This document shows, in pieces, positions 34,042 through 41,668 of a stretch of DNA of 41,668 nt (the first letter of the stretch is position 1; each line of letters begins with the position of its first letter). Origin of the DNA: Rickettsiales bacterium (GTDB lineage Bacteria > Pseudomonadota > Alphaproteobacteria > Rickettsiales > UBA1997). Location of the stretch: the NCBI GenBank assembly GCA_017620845.1, contig JAGAUJ010000009.1, positions 1-41,668 of the forward strand, read 5' to 3'. Position numbers and translations under genes: made by a program. The notes beneath the pieces were generated by a model. That model was not told where the DNA came from and did no database searches. It saw nothing but the letters and a program-made list of their open reading frames with translations.

Positions 34042-35388
34042 ATGAAAAAATTATACATTAAGACCTTTGGTTGTCAAATGAATGTTTATGATTCTTCAAG
34101 AATGGCGGATATTTTGTCACTTAAAGGCTATGAACAAACAGATAATATTGAAGATTGTGATGTTTTTATAATGAATACTTGTCATATTAGGGAAAAAGCA
34201 AGCGAAAAAATATTTTCAGAATTAGGTAAAATAAAACATTTGAAGCAAAAAAAGATAAATAATAATCAATATATGGTTATAATAGTTGCTGGATGTGTTG
34301 CAAAAGCAGATGGTGCAGAAATTTTTAAAAGAATGCCGATAGTTGATATTGTTGTAAGTAGTGAAGCATATCATAATATAGGTAATATGGTAGATAAGGT
34401 TTTAGAGCAAGTAAAAAATGAAGAAAAAACGCATATAATAGATATAGATTTTAAAACACAAGAAAAATTTGCTTCATTGCCAAGCGTTAGAAATATTAAA
34501 GGAGTTAGTGAAAATATAGCAATACAGGCTGGTTGTGATAAGTTTTGTTCTTATTGTGTTGTTCCATACACAAGAGGTAGGGAGTATTCAAGGAATGTAG
34601 AAGAAATTATAGAAGAAGCAAAAATTTTAGTAGATTGTGGTGTTAAAGAAATTAATTTATTAGGACAAAATGTAGATAATTATAATGGAAAAGATAAAAG
34701 TGGTAAAATTACTACATTAGCAGAATTAATATATAAAGTTAACGATATAAATGGCATTGAAAGAATTAGATATACAACAAGTTACCCATCACAATTTGGG
34801 GATGATTTAATTTTTGCACATAGAGATTTAAAAAAATTAATGCCCTTTATACATTTACCAGTGCAAGCAGGTTCAAATAAAACTTTGAAATCAATGAATA
34901 GAAGATATACAAGAGAGCAATATTTAGAATTAGTAGAAAAAATTAGAAAATATGTGCCAGATGTTGCTTTATCTTCTGACTTTATTGTTGGTTTTGCTGG
35001 TGAAACAGAAGAGGACTTTTTAGAAACAATAAGTCTCGTAGAACAAGTAAAATATGCCTCTTCTTTTTCTTTTAAATATAGTCCAAGACCAAATACAGTT
35101 GGTATAAAAATGCCAAATCAAATAGATGAAGAAATAAAAGCAGATAGACTTGATAGATTACAAGCAATTTTAGATCAACAACAAATTGATTTTAATAGAA
35201 GTTGCATAAATAAAACAATGGAAGTATTGGTAGAAAATCCATCAATAAATAATGATAAGTTGTTTTTTGGTAGAACTCCATATTTGCAGGCAGTAATGAT
35301 TGAAAGTGGCAAAAAGTTAAATAATGGTGATATTGTGAAGGTAAAAATTACTGATGCAAATTTGAGGACTTTAAATGGAGTTTTGTAA
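34042..35388 (+). CDS. miaB: tRNA-2-methylthio-N6-dimethylallyladenosine synthase MiaB
   Basis: Radical-SAM methylthiotransferase acting on i6A37 of tRNAs. I start at ATG 34042 (MKKLYIKTFGCQMN); the TTG at 34018 adds only eight residues. The 448-residue chain has the N-terminal UPF0004 domain with cluster cysteines at C11, C47 (MNTCHIREKA) and in AGCVAK, the radical-SAM CxxxCxxC in AGCDKFCSYCVVPYTRG (about residues 164-180), and a C-terminal TRAM domain. NTCHIREKA and VVPYTRGRE separate MiaB from MtaB/RimO. It is divergent from folKP across a 64-bp gap that must hold both promoters. Confidence 0.95.
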   Translation: MKKLYIKTFGCQMNVYDSSRMADILSLKGYEQTDNIEDCDVFIMNTCHIREKASEKIFSELGKIKHLKQKKINNNQYMVIIVAGCVAKADGAEIFKRMPIVDIVVSSEAYHNIGNMVDKVLEQVKNEEKTHIIDIDFKTQEKFASLPSVRNIKGVSENIAIQAGCDKFCSYCVVPYTRGREYSRNVEEIIEEAKILVDCGVKEINLLGQNVDNYNGKDKSGKITTLAELIYKVNDINGIERIRYTTSYPSQFGDDLIFAHRDLKKLMPFIHLPVQAGSNKTLKSMNRRYTREQYLELVEKIRKYVPDVALSSDFIVGFAGETEEDFLETISLVEQVKYASSFSFKYSPRPNTVGIKMPNQIDEEIKADRLDRLQAILDQQQIDFNRSCINKTMEVLVENPSINNDKLFFGRTPYLQAVMIESGKKLNNGDIVKVKITDANLRTLNGVL

Positions 35389-35461
35389 TGACATTATTTT
35401 TTTCTTGCAAAAAATTATCAATATTTTATCATTAAATTAATTTACTTAAATATTGTTAAAT

Positions 35462-35626
35462 ATGAAATACATTAAGATATTTTTAGTTTGTTTAGTATTA
35501 TTATTTATCCAATCTTGTGTTAACACAAAAGTTATAGATGTAAAAAGTCCTTGTGTGTCAGGAAAAAATGGACCTTGTGGTCCAAGAATTCCAGTAAATA
35601 CTTGGTTAGAAGAATATAGATCATAG
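35462..35626 (+). CDS. Small lipoprotein with KSPCVSG..GPCGP motif
   Basis: A 54-residue frame. The signal peptide MKYIKIFLVCLVLLFIQSC has a basic N-terminus, a hydrophobic core and a lipobox ending at Cys19. The mature part carries the motif KSPCVSGKNGPCGPRIPVN and a short tail WLEEYRS. I recognise this Cys-Pro-Gly pattern from small conserved lipoproteins of Alphaproteobacteria, including Rickettsiales, where function is unknown; the two later cysteines might form a disulfide. The start has no strong binding site. It precedes ctpA by 23 bp and may be co-transcribed. Confidence 0.8.
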   Translation: MKYIKIFLVCLVLLFIQSCVNTKVIDVKSPCVSGKNGPCGPRIPVNTWLEEYRS

Positions 35627-35649
35627 AAATAGAAATAAAAGAAGTTATT

Positions 35650-37143
35650 ATGAAAAAAGCAATTAGATATTTTATATATGTGCTGTTTGTATGTGTTTTA
35701 GGAATTTCAGCATACATGGTTTTACAAAATTCAAATTATACAATAAAATTTGTAAATAAAAATGAAATTGATGAAAAACATTATGTTAATACTATAAACA
35801 AAGAACAACAAGTAATTCAAGACGGTAAAGTAGAAGAAAAGAATGCAAATAATAGTGTTGTTGTTGGAAGTAATACCATTAATAACTTAAAATTTATGGT
35901 TGGTGGTGTGGGTAAAGATGTTGATAATAAAGACTTATTTGATTATGTTATAGAAAGAATAAAAGCAAGTTACGTTGAGGAAGTAAAAGATAAAGAAATA
36001 TATGAAAGTGCTTTAAAGGGTATTTTATCTTCATTAGATCCTCATTCTATGTATCTAAATGAAAAAGAATTTAAAGAAATGCAAGTTCAAACAAAAGGTG
36101 AGTTTGGTGGACTTGGTATAGTTGTAACAAAAGACAGTAATTTTATAAAAGTTGTTTCTCCAATAGATGATACTCCGGCTGCAAGAGCGGGTATTTTGTC
36201 TGGTGACTATATAAGTGAGATTGATGGAACTGATACATTTGATATGAGTTTAACTGATGCTGTTGATAAAATGCGAGGTAAAGTTGGAGAGAAAGTAAAA
36301 ATTGTTGTTTTGAGAAAAGGCGAAAATAAGCCATTAGAATTTTCTTTAAAGAGAGAAATAATAAAAATTGATGCAGTAAAAGGTAGTATTAAAAATAATA
36401 ATATAATTTATTTAAGAATAACAAATTTTATTGAAACAACGCAACAAGATACAATTAATATGTTTAATACATTAAAAAATAAAATTACTGATAGTAAAGT
36501 TGCTGGTGTTATTTTAGATTTAAGAAACAATCCTGGTGGACTTTTAGATCAATCTATAAAAGTTAGTGAATTGTTTTTAGATGGAAACAAAACTGTCGTT
36601 TCAATTAAAGGTAGGGACAATCAGTATTTTGAAGATTATAAAACAAATAATAAAAAAGCATTAATAAAAAATGTTCCAATTGTTGTGTTAGTAAATGAAG
36701 GTTCTGCATCTGCATCTGAAATAGTTGCTGGTGCTTTACAAGATTATAAAGTTGCTATTGTTATGGGTGAAAAAACATTTGGTAAAGCATCAGTTCAGCA
36801 GGTGTTTCCATTAATGAATGGTGGTGCAGTAAAAATGACAATAGCAAGATATTATACACCACTTGGTAGATCTATTCAATTAGATGGTATAGTTCCTGAT
36901 ATAATTGTAAAAAAAGGAGAGGTTGTATTTTCTAATAAATTATATCCAGAAATAAGAGAGAAAGATTTAAAAGGTCATCTTGAAAAACATAACAATAGTG
37001 AAGATATTTTAACCAAAACTGTTAAAGAAAAAAAAGAAGAGATGAAGTCACAGGATGTTATTGACGATAGTGATTTGAAAGATTATCAATTATTAAAAGC
37101 AATAGATTTAATTAATGGTGTAAATTTTTATAATAAAAAATAA
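35650..37143 (+). CDS. ctpA: Carboxy-terminal processing protease, S41 family
   Basis: Periplasmic serine protease of the CtpA/Prc family that trims protein C-termini. A single N-terminal membrane anchor or signal (residues about 5-25) is followed by a variable linker, the conserved DPHSMYL segment (about 132-138), a PDZ domain (about 150-235, GGLGIVVTKDS, then DTPAARAGILSGDYI), and the protease core with GGLLDQSIKVSELFL, the catalytic serine in NEGSASASEIVAGAL (about residue 354) and the catalytic lysine in EKTFGKASVQ (about 379). Length 497 is normal. ATG 35650 follows AAAGAAG. The surA-like gene overlaps its stop by one base (TAATG). Confidence 0.94.
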   Translation: MKKAIRYFIYVLFVCVLGISAYMVLQNSNYTIKFVNKNEIDEKHYVNTINKEQQVIQDGKVEEKNANNSVVVGSNTINNLKFMVGGVGKDVDNKDLFDYVIERIKASYVEEVKDKEIYESALKGILSSLDPHSMYLNEKEFKEMQVQTKGEFGGLGIVVTKDSNFIKVVSPIDDTPAARAGILSGDYISEIDGTDTFDMSLTDAVDKMRGKVGEKVKIVVLRKGENKPLEFSLKREIIKIDAVKGSIKNNNIIYLRITNFIETTQQDTINMFNTLKNKITDSKVAGVILDLRNNPGGLLDQSIKVSELFLDGNKTVVSIKGRDNQYFEDYKTNNKKALIKNVPIVVLVNEGSASASEIVAGALQDYKVAIVMGEKTFGKASVQQVFPLMNGGAVKMTIARYYTPLGRSIQLDGIVPDIIVKKGEVVFSNKLYPEIREKDLKGHLEKHNNSEDILTKTVKEKKEEMKSQDVIDDSDLKDYQLLKAIDLINGVNFYNKK

Positions 37144-38099
37144 TGAAAAAATGTTTGCTTATAATATTATTTTGTATCAATGTATTATTTTTTTGTAATA
37201 ATATATGTGCTAAGAATAGTATAAAAATTGCAGGTAGGGGGGATTTTGATATAATTGCAACAATTGGTGAGTTTGTTGTAACAAAATATGATTTAAATAA
37301 TTTAGCGAAGGTTTATAACACAAATAAATCAATAGTTACAAATGTGTTGCTTAATGATGTCTTGGAAAATTATATTGATGTATTAAGTAAAAGGATTATT
37401 GCTGAAAATGCAAAAGTTACCATAAGTGAAGTAGAACGAGGTGTTTTGTGGAGTATGTTCTCGAATAATCTTGATATTGACAATAATATAAGTATCGATA
37501 GATATTGTAAGGATAAAAAAATAGATAAAGATGTTTTATTATTTTTTTTAGAAAGTAATTTTTTATGGTTAAAGTATATTGAAACTATATTAAAACCAAG
37601 TATAAAAGTTGTGGATAATTATGTTATTGGTGTTGCAGAATATATGAAATTAGGTAATAAAGTAGTAAAGTATAACTTATCAGAAATAGTATTAAATTAT
37701 GGTAATAGAGAGCAGAAGGAATTAATATTAAAAAAAATGAATGATATTTATAAAAAATTAAATAATACTAGTTTTGAAACTATTGCTTTTTCAATGTCAA
37801 AATCATTAAGTGCCAAAAACAATGGTTTAATTGGTTGGGTATATGAAAAAGAATTAAATAAAGAAATAGTAAAAAATATAAAAAATGTTTCTGTAAAGTC
37901 TTTTTCTAAACCATTTTGTATTGGTGACAATGGTGGTAGTTGTTTTATTTTTAGAATAAATGAAAAAAGTATTACTATTGAAAATATGGATGAAATCAAA
38001 TTAAATGTTAGAAATTATATATTTAATCAACTTTTGGAAACAAAAATAAGAGAAATCTTAAATTTAAATAAATCAAAGATAAATATTATTTATAGGTAG
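37143..38099 (+). CDS. surA: SurA-like periplasmic chaperone/peptidyl-prolyl isomerase
   Basis: A 318-residue protein with a signal peptide (about residues 1-23, ending NICA). The N-terminal SurA domain begins DIIATIGEFVVTKYDLNN. A parvulin-like segment follows at about residues 175-280: VKYNLSEIVLNYG, FETIAFSMSKSLSAKNNGLIGWV, KSFSKPFCIGDNGGSCFIFRI. The isomerase residues are only partly conserved, so it may act mainly as an outer-membrane-protein chaperone. The overlap with ctpA and the following rlmE six bases downstream make an operon ctpA-surA-rlmE. The assignment is by domain order, as the family diverges strongly. Confidence 0.75.
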   Translation: MKKCLLIILFCINVLFFCNNICAKNSIKIAGRGDFDIIATIGEFVVTKYDLNNLAKVYNTNKSIVTNVLLNDVLENYIDVLSKRIIAENAKVTISEVERGVLWSMFSNNLDIDNNISIDRYCKDKKIDKDVLLFFLESNFLWLKYIETILKPSIKVVDNYVIGVAEYMKLGNKVVKYNLSEIVLNYGNREQKELILKKMNDIYKKLNNTSFETIAFSMSKSLSAKNNGLIGWVYEKELNKEIVKNIKNVSVKSFSKPFCIGDNGGSCFIFRINEKSITIENMDEIKLNVRNYIFNQLLETKIREILNLNKSKINIIYR

Positions 38100-38104
38100 T
38101 TGTT

Positions 38105-38782
38105 ATGGGAGATATTAGTATAAAAAAAAGGTTTAAAACAGAAAAAGTAAAAACTGCAAAAAATAGAAAAATATCATCCACAAGATGGTTGCAAAGACAG
38201 TTGAATGATCCTTATGTTCAGGAGGCGAAAAATAGAGGTTATAGATCAAGAGCAGCTTTTAAAATACTTGAAATTGATGATAAATTTAAGATTTTTAAAA
38301 AGGGCTATAAAGTTTTGGATCTTGGCTCTGCACCAGGTGGTTGGAGTCAAGTTATAAGTGAAAAAGTTGGTCCAAATAATATATTGGCTGTTGATATTTT
38401 AGAAATGGATCCATTACATAATGTAAAATTTATACAACAAGATTTTTTAGCGCCAGAGGCTCCTGAAATAATATTAAGTTATATGAATAATGAAAAATAT
38501 GATGTTGTAATGAGTGATATGGCAGCAAATACAACTGGTGATAAAAAATTAGATCATTTGAGAACAATGGGTTTGGTTGAAAACGCTTTGGATTTTTCTT
38601 TAAAGGTATTAAAAACTGGTGGAAGTTTTGTTGCTAAAATATTTCAGGGTGGGGCAGAAAAAGAATTGTTGGATAGGTTGAAGCAGAATTTTGATATTGT
38701 TAAACATTTTAAGCCAAAATCTTCAAGGAAGGATTCTGTTGAAATGTATGTTGTGGCAAAAAATTTTAGGTCTGAGTGTTAG
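38105..38782 (+). CDS. rlmE: 23S rRNA (uridine-2'-O)-methyltransferase RlmE
   Basis: FtsJ/RrmJ family; methylates U2552 (E. coli numbering) of 23S rRNA. The 225 residues include RSRAAFKILEID with the first catalytic Lys (about residue 58), the SAM loop LDLGSAPGGWSQV (about 72-84), DVVMSDMAANTTG with the catalytic Asp (about 139), GGSFVAKIFQG with the second Lys (about 179), and SVEMYVVAK with the Glu (about 212), so the K-D-K-E tetrad is complete. The N-terminal TAKNRKISSTRWLQRQLNDP is the usual alphaproteobacterial extension. ATG 38105 follows the surA stop by 5 bp. Confidence 0.95.
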   Translation: MGDISIKKRFKTEKVKTAKNRKISSTRWLQRQLNDPYVQEAKNRGYRSRAAFKILEIDDKFKIFKKGYKVLDLGSAPGGWSQVISEKVGPNNILAVDILEMDPLHNVKFIQQDFLAPEAPEIILSYMNNEKYDVVMSDMAANTTGDKKLDHLRTMGLVENALDFSLKVLKTGGSFVAKIFQGGAEKELLDRLKQNFDIVKHFKPKSSRKDSVEMYVVAKNFRSEC

Positions 38783-38856
38783 GTTTTTTGTTTGGTATTG
38801 TTCTATGTTTTAACTAAGTTGGTTTATTATTTTAGTTTATTTAATTCTATTTGTTA

Positions 38857-38884
38857 AAAATTTAAAATTATAATTTTAAATTTT
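38857..38884. terminator. 28-bp perfect AT palindrome after rlmE
   Basis: AAAATTTAAAATTA followed by its reverse complement, 75 bp beyond the rlmE stop. It is a plausible intrinsic 3' end for the ctpA-surA-rlmE transcript; being all A/T, the hairpin is weak and could also be chance. Confidence 0.4.
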
Positions 38885-39378
38885 GAAGATTTGATATTTA
38901 TAATTTTCGTATCTTTTTAGTAATTTAGTTAGTAAGTTAATTTAAATCTCGCTTTTTATTTCATTAGGTCTTTGTGTAAATAACTAATCTTTTCATACTT
39001 TTTTGTGGATAGTTAAGAATTTTTTATATATAAAGAAGGAGAATATTGAAAGTTTTTGTATGTAAAAAATGGTGAAAATTAGAAATTTATATAAAATGTC
39101 TATCATTATATTATAAATCTTAAAATACTATTGTTATAGTAGAAAATTTATATTATTTTAATATTATAATTAATTATTTAGTTTTTAGTTATTATTTTTT
39201 AAGATTTTTTATGAATTAAAATGAAACTAAGATTAAATTAAATAATTATTGTTTAATAATATAAAATAGAATAAATATAAAATTATAAAATATTTAACTA
39301 TTGGTTTTGTATTAAATATTACTTTATTCTTTAATTATAATTAATATTGTTATATTAATATTAATTTAAATATACAAA
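38885..39378. other. Gene-free AT-rich stretch
   Basis: About 490 bp with no open frame above background on either strand. An AAGGAG at about 39039-39046 is followed only by a nine-codon frame. I see nothing functional. Confidence 0.4.
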
Positions 39379-39879
39379 ATGTAAAATAAAAATTTGATAT
39401 TTATTAGTGGAACTATGGTTGTTGGAAAACTACTATTTCTGTTGAATTATTAAAAATATTAGAAAAATCTGTTATGCTTGATGGTGATTAGTGTTGGTTT
39501 CAAAACTATTGGAATTTTTGTGAAGAAAATAAAAATGGTAATTGATAATGCAATTTATCTTTTAAATAATTTTTTAAAAAATGATAATTTTGAAAATGTT
39601 ATTTTTTGTTGGGTTAGACATTAGCAGGAAATAATAGATGGTATTTTATAAAAATTAAATAGTAAATATAATTTTTATAATTTTTCATTAGTTGCTAATG
39701 AAGATGTAATAAGAAACAGGTTTGATAAAGACTGTAATAGTGAATATTTGGAATTAAAAGTAAAAGTATCAATGGAAAAAATTAAATTTTATAATACCGT
39801 TGATAGTATTAAAATTGATGTTTCTAATATGAATTCTGTTGATAACATTGTAAAAATATAAGAAGAATATATTAAGTAA
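39379..39879 (+). pseudogene. Shattered P-loop kinase/AAA-type ATPase gene
   Basis: A gene of about 165 codons can be rebuilt only across many lesions. ATG 39379 is followed at codon 2 by TAA. IFISGTMVVGK gives the P-loop, where one A is missing so GKTT is out of frame. Next SVELLKILEKSVMLDGD ends at TAG 39489 where the family has Trp, then a second frameshift in an A run, VIDNAIYLLNNFLK, IFCWVRH, TAG 39622 and TAA 39649, then SLVANEDVIRNRFDKD and KFYNTVDSIKIDVS. It matches small uncharacterised nucleotide-kinase-like ATPases (ISGTMGAGKTT ... DGDWCW ... FCWVMHEQ). With six or more lesions it is surely dead. Confidence 0.8.
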
Positions 39880-39994
39880 ATAAAAACTATAATATTTTAA
39901 TATAATTTTTACTTTTAGATACTAATATAAATTTAAAACTTGTATTTTAAAATAAACAAGTTTTAAATATTGAAAATATATAGAAATAAATTAA

Positions 39995-40645
39995 TTATAG
40001 CCCTTTATATTTTGTTTTATATCCGTGATTTTCTGCTGGTCTTAAATCATTTGGATACATTGTATCAGAAAACACGTCTATTTGAAGTTTTTTAACTAAA
40101 TTAAATACTTGTTGATAATCTGAAATGTTGGAAATAGATAATTTAGCAGAATTTGGATTATTATTTGATATAATTTGTGTATTCGTTTCATCAAGTACAC
40201 TTGAAAAGACAACATCACCAACTTTTAGTTGTTGATCAAATACTCCTCGATGAATATTAATAGAGGAAATGTCCATATAAGATTTCATTTGACAAGTATA
40301 AGCAAAAATTCCACCAGATATATATACACCTTTATCTGTAATAATATATTCTGTATGTTTATATTTACGAAAAGTAAATAAAACTCCAGCAATATATATC
40401 CATATAGGCAATGCATGTATTAAAAGAAATAAGATAACTGTATTATCTTTAGTGGGTTTGGCATTATTTAAAAAACAAAACAAGACGAAAGCATCACAAA
40501 GAAGCCATAGTAAAGCAACCGGCAAAAGTGGATTAAAAATTCCTTCTAAAATGGAACAAAGTTTATTTGGACGACCTTGCCATAAAATTTGTTCTTCTGT
40601 TCCTACCATTGATTCTAAATCTGATTTTGCATATTGATTTAACAT
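39995..40645 (-). CDS. PH-domain (YdbT/DUF304-like) membrane protein
   Basis: A 216-residue protein. EEQILWQGRPNKLCSILEGIF leads into two membrane helices (about residues 37-57 and 70-95), then a bacterial pleckstrin-homology domain: YIITDKGVYISGG, DISSINIHRGVFDQQLKVGDVVF. Such proteins are common but their function is unknown. Arginine codons include CGT and CGA, and the composition is less AT-extreme than neighbours, as in the Type I operon, so transfer from another gut- or host-dwelling bacterium is possible. It stands alone, with 240-bp flanks. ATG 40645 has no clear binding site. Confidence 0.75.
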   Translation of the reverse strand: MLNQYAKSDLESMVGTEEQILWQGRPNKLCSILEGIFNPLLPVALLWLLCDAFVLFCFLNNAKPTKDNTVILFLLIHALPIWIYIAGVLFTFRKYKHTEYIITDKGVYISGGIFAYTCQMKSYMDISSINIHRGVFDQQLKVGDVVFSSVLDETNTQIISNNNPNSAKLSISNISDYQQVFNLVKKLQIDVFSDTMYPNDLRPAENHGYKTKYKGL

Positions 40646-40887
40646 AATTTATTATAATTATTTACATTTTAAGTAATATTGTGTATGAATAAATATTAAT
40701 TTCAAGTGATTGTTTTTTTAATTTATTTTATTAGTGATAACATTGTTTATTTTATTAAACGCTTAAAATTACATAATTTATAGAATTAAATTTGTTATTT
40801 AATTGATATAATTATAATATGTGATATTAAGGAAAATATTATTAAATTTATATTGTTTTAAATAATATAAAGTAAATTAATAATTTT

Positions 40888-41283
40888 TTATTCTTTAATT
40901 TCTGGATATTTATTTGGTTTTGATAAATAATATGATAATTCTTCGTGATCATCTGCCATTTCAACCGAATGAGTTTTTATTTTTTTATCAAATTTTCCAA
41001 TTTTTATTTGTTTATCTTTTTTAATTTGTTTGAGTTCAATTTCATCAATAGAATATAATTCCATTAAATGTTCTAAAACTTCCATTACATCAATAATTTC
41101 TGATTTTAAATCTTGAATATTTTCGGCTTCAAATACTTCTTGTGCCTCTTCCAATAATTTCTTTTTTAATTCAATTAAATAATCACTGTCTGATAAAATT
41201 TCATAATTAACAATTAATCCGTTATTTTCCATAATTGGTAATCTATTATTTCTTATTAAAATATTTGTGGCAAATTTTCTCAT
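40888..41283 (-). CDS. MazG/HisE-like nucleotide pyrophosphohydrolase-fold protein
   Basis: A 131-residue protein of the all-alpha NTP pyrophosphatase type close to phosphoribosyl-ATP pyrophosphohydrolase-like proteins: RNNRLPIMENNGLIV (usual 'RDkIPeii...g'), LIELKKKLLEEAQEVFEA with the EExxE-like metal motif (about residues 37-54), and LKSEIIDVMEVLEHLMEL with the E..D metal ligands (about 60-77). These clean up unwanted nucleotides. The tail after residue 90 is unlike the family and Lys/Glu-rich. The his operon is not here, so a HisE role is unlikely. Alone on its transcript. Confidence 0.75.
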   Translation of the reverse strand: MRKFATNILIRNNRLPIMENNGLIVNYEILSDSDYLIELKKKLLEEAQEVFEAENIQDLKSEIIDVMEVLEHLMELYSIDEIELKQIKKDKQIKIGKFDKKIKTHSVEMADDHEELSYYLSKPNKYPEIKE

Positions 41284-41574
41284 TTTTGTTTTATTGTAAA
41301 GTTTGTTAAATTGTTTTTTTATGATAAAAGAAATTTTTTTTAAAGTAAATAAAAATTGGTTTGTTATAAATTAGTATGTATTATTGTTGTAATTTGCTGA
41401 TTGTTGTTGATGTTGTTGATGAGTTTTTGAATTTTACTGTTTGCTGGTAAAATTTTTATGGTGTTTTAATGTATATCATATAACTATTAATATATAATGT
41501 ATAAATATTTTTTTATTATTTTTTATTTATTTTATTTCTTAACTTTAACTTTATTAAATATTTGCTTTTTCTTA
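41284..41574. other. Intergenic sequence before the terminal array
   Basis: About 290 bp, extremely T-rich on the plus strand, including a GTTGTTGATGTTGTTGATGAG stretch. I see no gene or clear signal. Confidence 0.4.
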
Positions 41575-41668
41575 TTAACCCCCTTAACCCCCTTAAACCC
41601 CTTAAACCCCTTAAACCCCTTAAACCCCTTAAACCCCTTAAACCCCTTAAACCCCTTAAACCCCTTAA
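41575..41668. repeat. Nine-base tandem array TTAACCCCC x2 then TTAAACCCC x8, cut by window end
   Basis: Ten complete 9-bp units plus TTAA. The first two are TTAACCCCC, the other eight are identical TTAAACCCC. The array runs into the right edge, so its full length is unknown. On the minus strand it offers GGGG runs spaced by five bases, suitable for G-quadruplex formation. Confidence 0.95.

Noticed and set aside
11212..39624. Amber codon reassignment or readthrough, because res, the YoeB relic and the kinase relic all contain TAG at sense positions
   Set aside because: Several intact genes end in TAG (ferredoxin, hsdM, hsdS, ankyrin, rlmE, surA-like), and the kinase relic also has TAA codons and frameshifts. 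Ordinary gene decay fits better.
41575..41668. Telomere of a linear chromosome
   Set aside because: At a right-hand end the strand running 5'-3' outward should be G-rich. Here the outward strand is C-rich, the opposite of telomeric repeats, and the gene content is bacterial. A contig break at a tandem array explains it.
1..41668. CRISPR arrays and insertion sequences
   Set aside because: No regularly spaced repeats with unique spacers and no transposase frames or fragments were seen. The palindromic sites at 25.1-25.3 kb are only two complete units.

Overview
The window is a very AT-rich stretch of bacterial DNA with TAA, TAG and TGA all used as natural stops (code 11). Its housekeeping genes point to a host-associated, genome-reduced-looking alphaproteobacterium. 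The pointers are an alpha-type RpoZ start, a fused HPPK-DHPS folate enzyme, RNase J, and a tiny lipoprotein of the 'KSPCVSG..GPCGP' kind that I know from Alphaproteobacteria including Rickettsiales. The exact lineage cannot be fixed from sequence reading alone.

Layout. 1-4.4 kb: a large single-chain Type ISP restriction-modification (R-M) enzyme, cut at the left edge inside a (TC)n tract that lies in its reading frame. 4.5-7.7 kb: recA and RNase J, convergent. 7.9-12.2 kb: Type III R-M system 1, whose mod gene carries a G9 tract that leaves it out of frame with its ribosome binding site, and whose res gene is split by one amber codon. 12.2-15.6 kb: ABC ATPase (LolD type) and ferredoxin on the minus strand, then rpoZ-ffh-ankyrin on the plus strand. 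15.7-16.6 kb: tRNA-Thr(CGT) and an AbrB/YafQ-type toxin-antitoxin pair. 16.7-23.3 kb: a complete Type I R-M operon (hsdM, hsdS, an unknown gene, hsdR) rich in CGT/CGC arginine codons, unlike the AGA-using neighbours, so probably acquired. 23.3-25.1 kb: a decay zone with gene relics, an M15-type peptidase, an antitoxin with an amber-broken YoeB toxin, and a small lipoprotein. 25.1-30.3 kb: Type III R-M system 2, preceded by two palindromic sites in inverted orientation that enclose a near-consensus promoter pointing away from the operon. 30.4-38.8 kb: housekeeping genes (small membrane protein, gamma carbonic anhydrase-like protein, dnaJ, folate HPPK-DHPS, miaB, small lipoprotein, ctpA, surA-like, rlmE). 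38.8-41.7 kb: sparse DNA with a shattered P-loop kinase pseudogene, a PH-domain membrane protein, a MazG/HisE-like protein, and a (TTAAACCCC)n array that runs off the right edge.

Main message. Four R-M systems sit within about 30 kb. Three of them show a different candidate on/off switch: a dinucleotide tract in frame, a homopolymer G tract at the 5' end, and a putative invertible promoter. In the sequence as given, Type III system 1 appears doubly off (frame and amber), and Type III system 2 has its best promoter facing the wrong way. The Type I system looks intact. If the tracts are real and not assembly errors, this is a cluster of switchable DNA-methylation and defence genes inside an otherwise plain housekeeping region.
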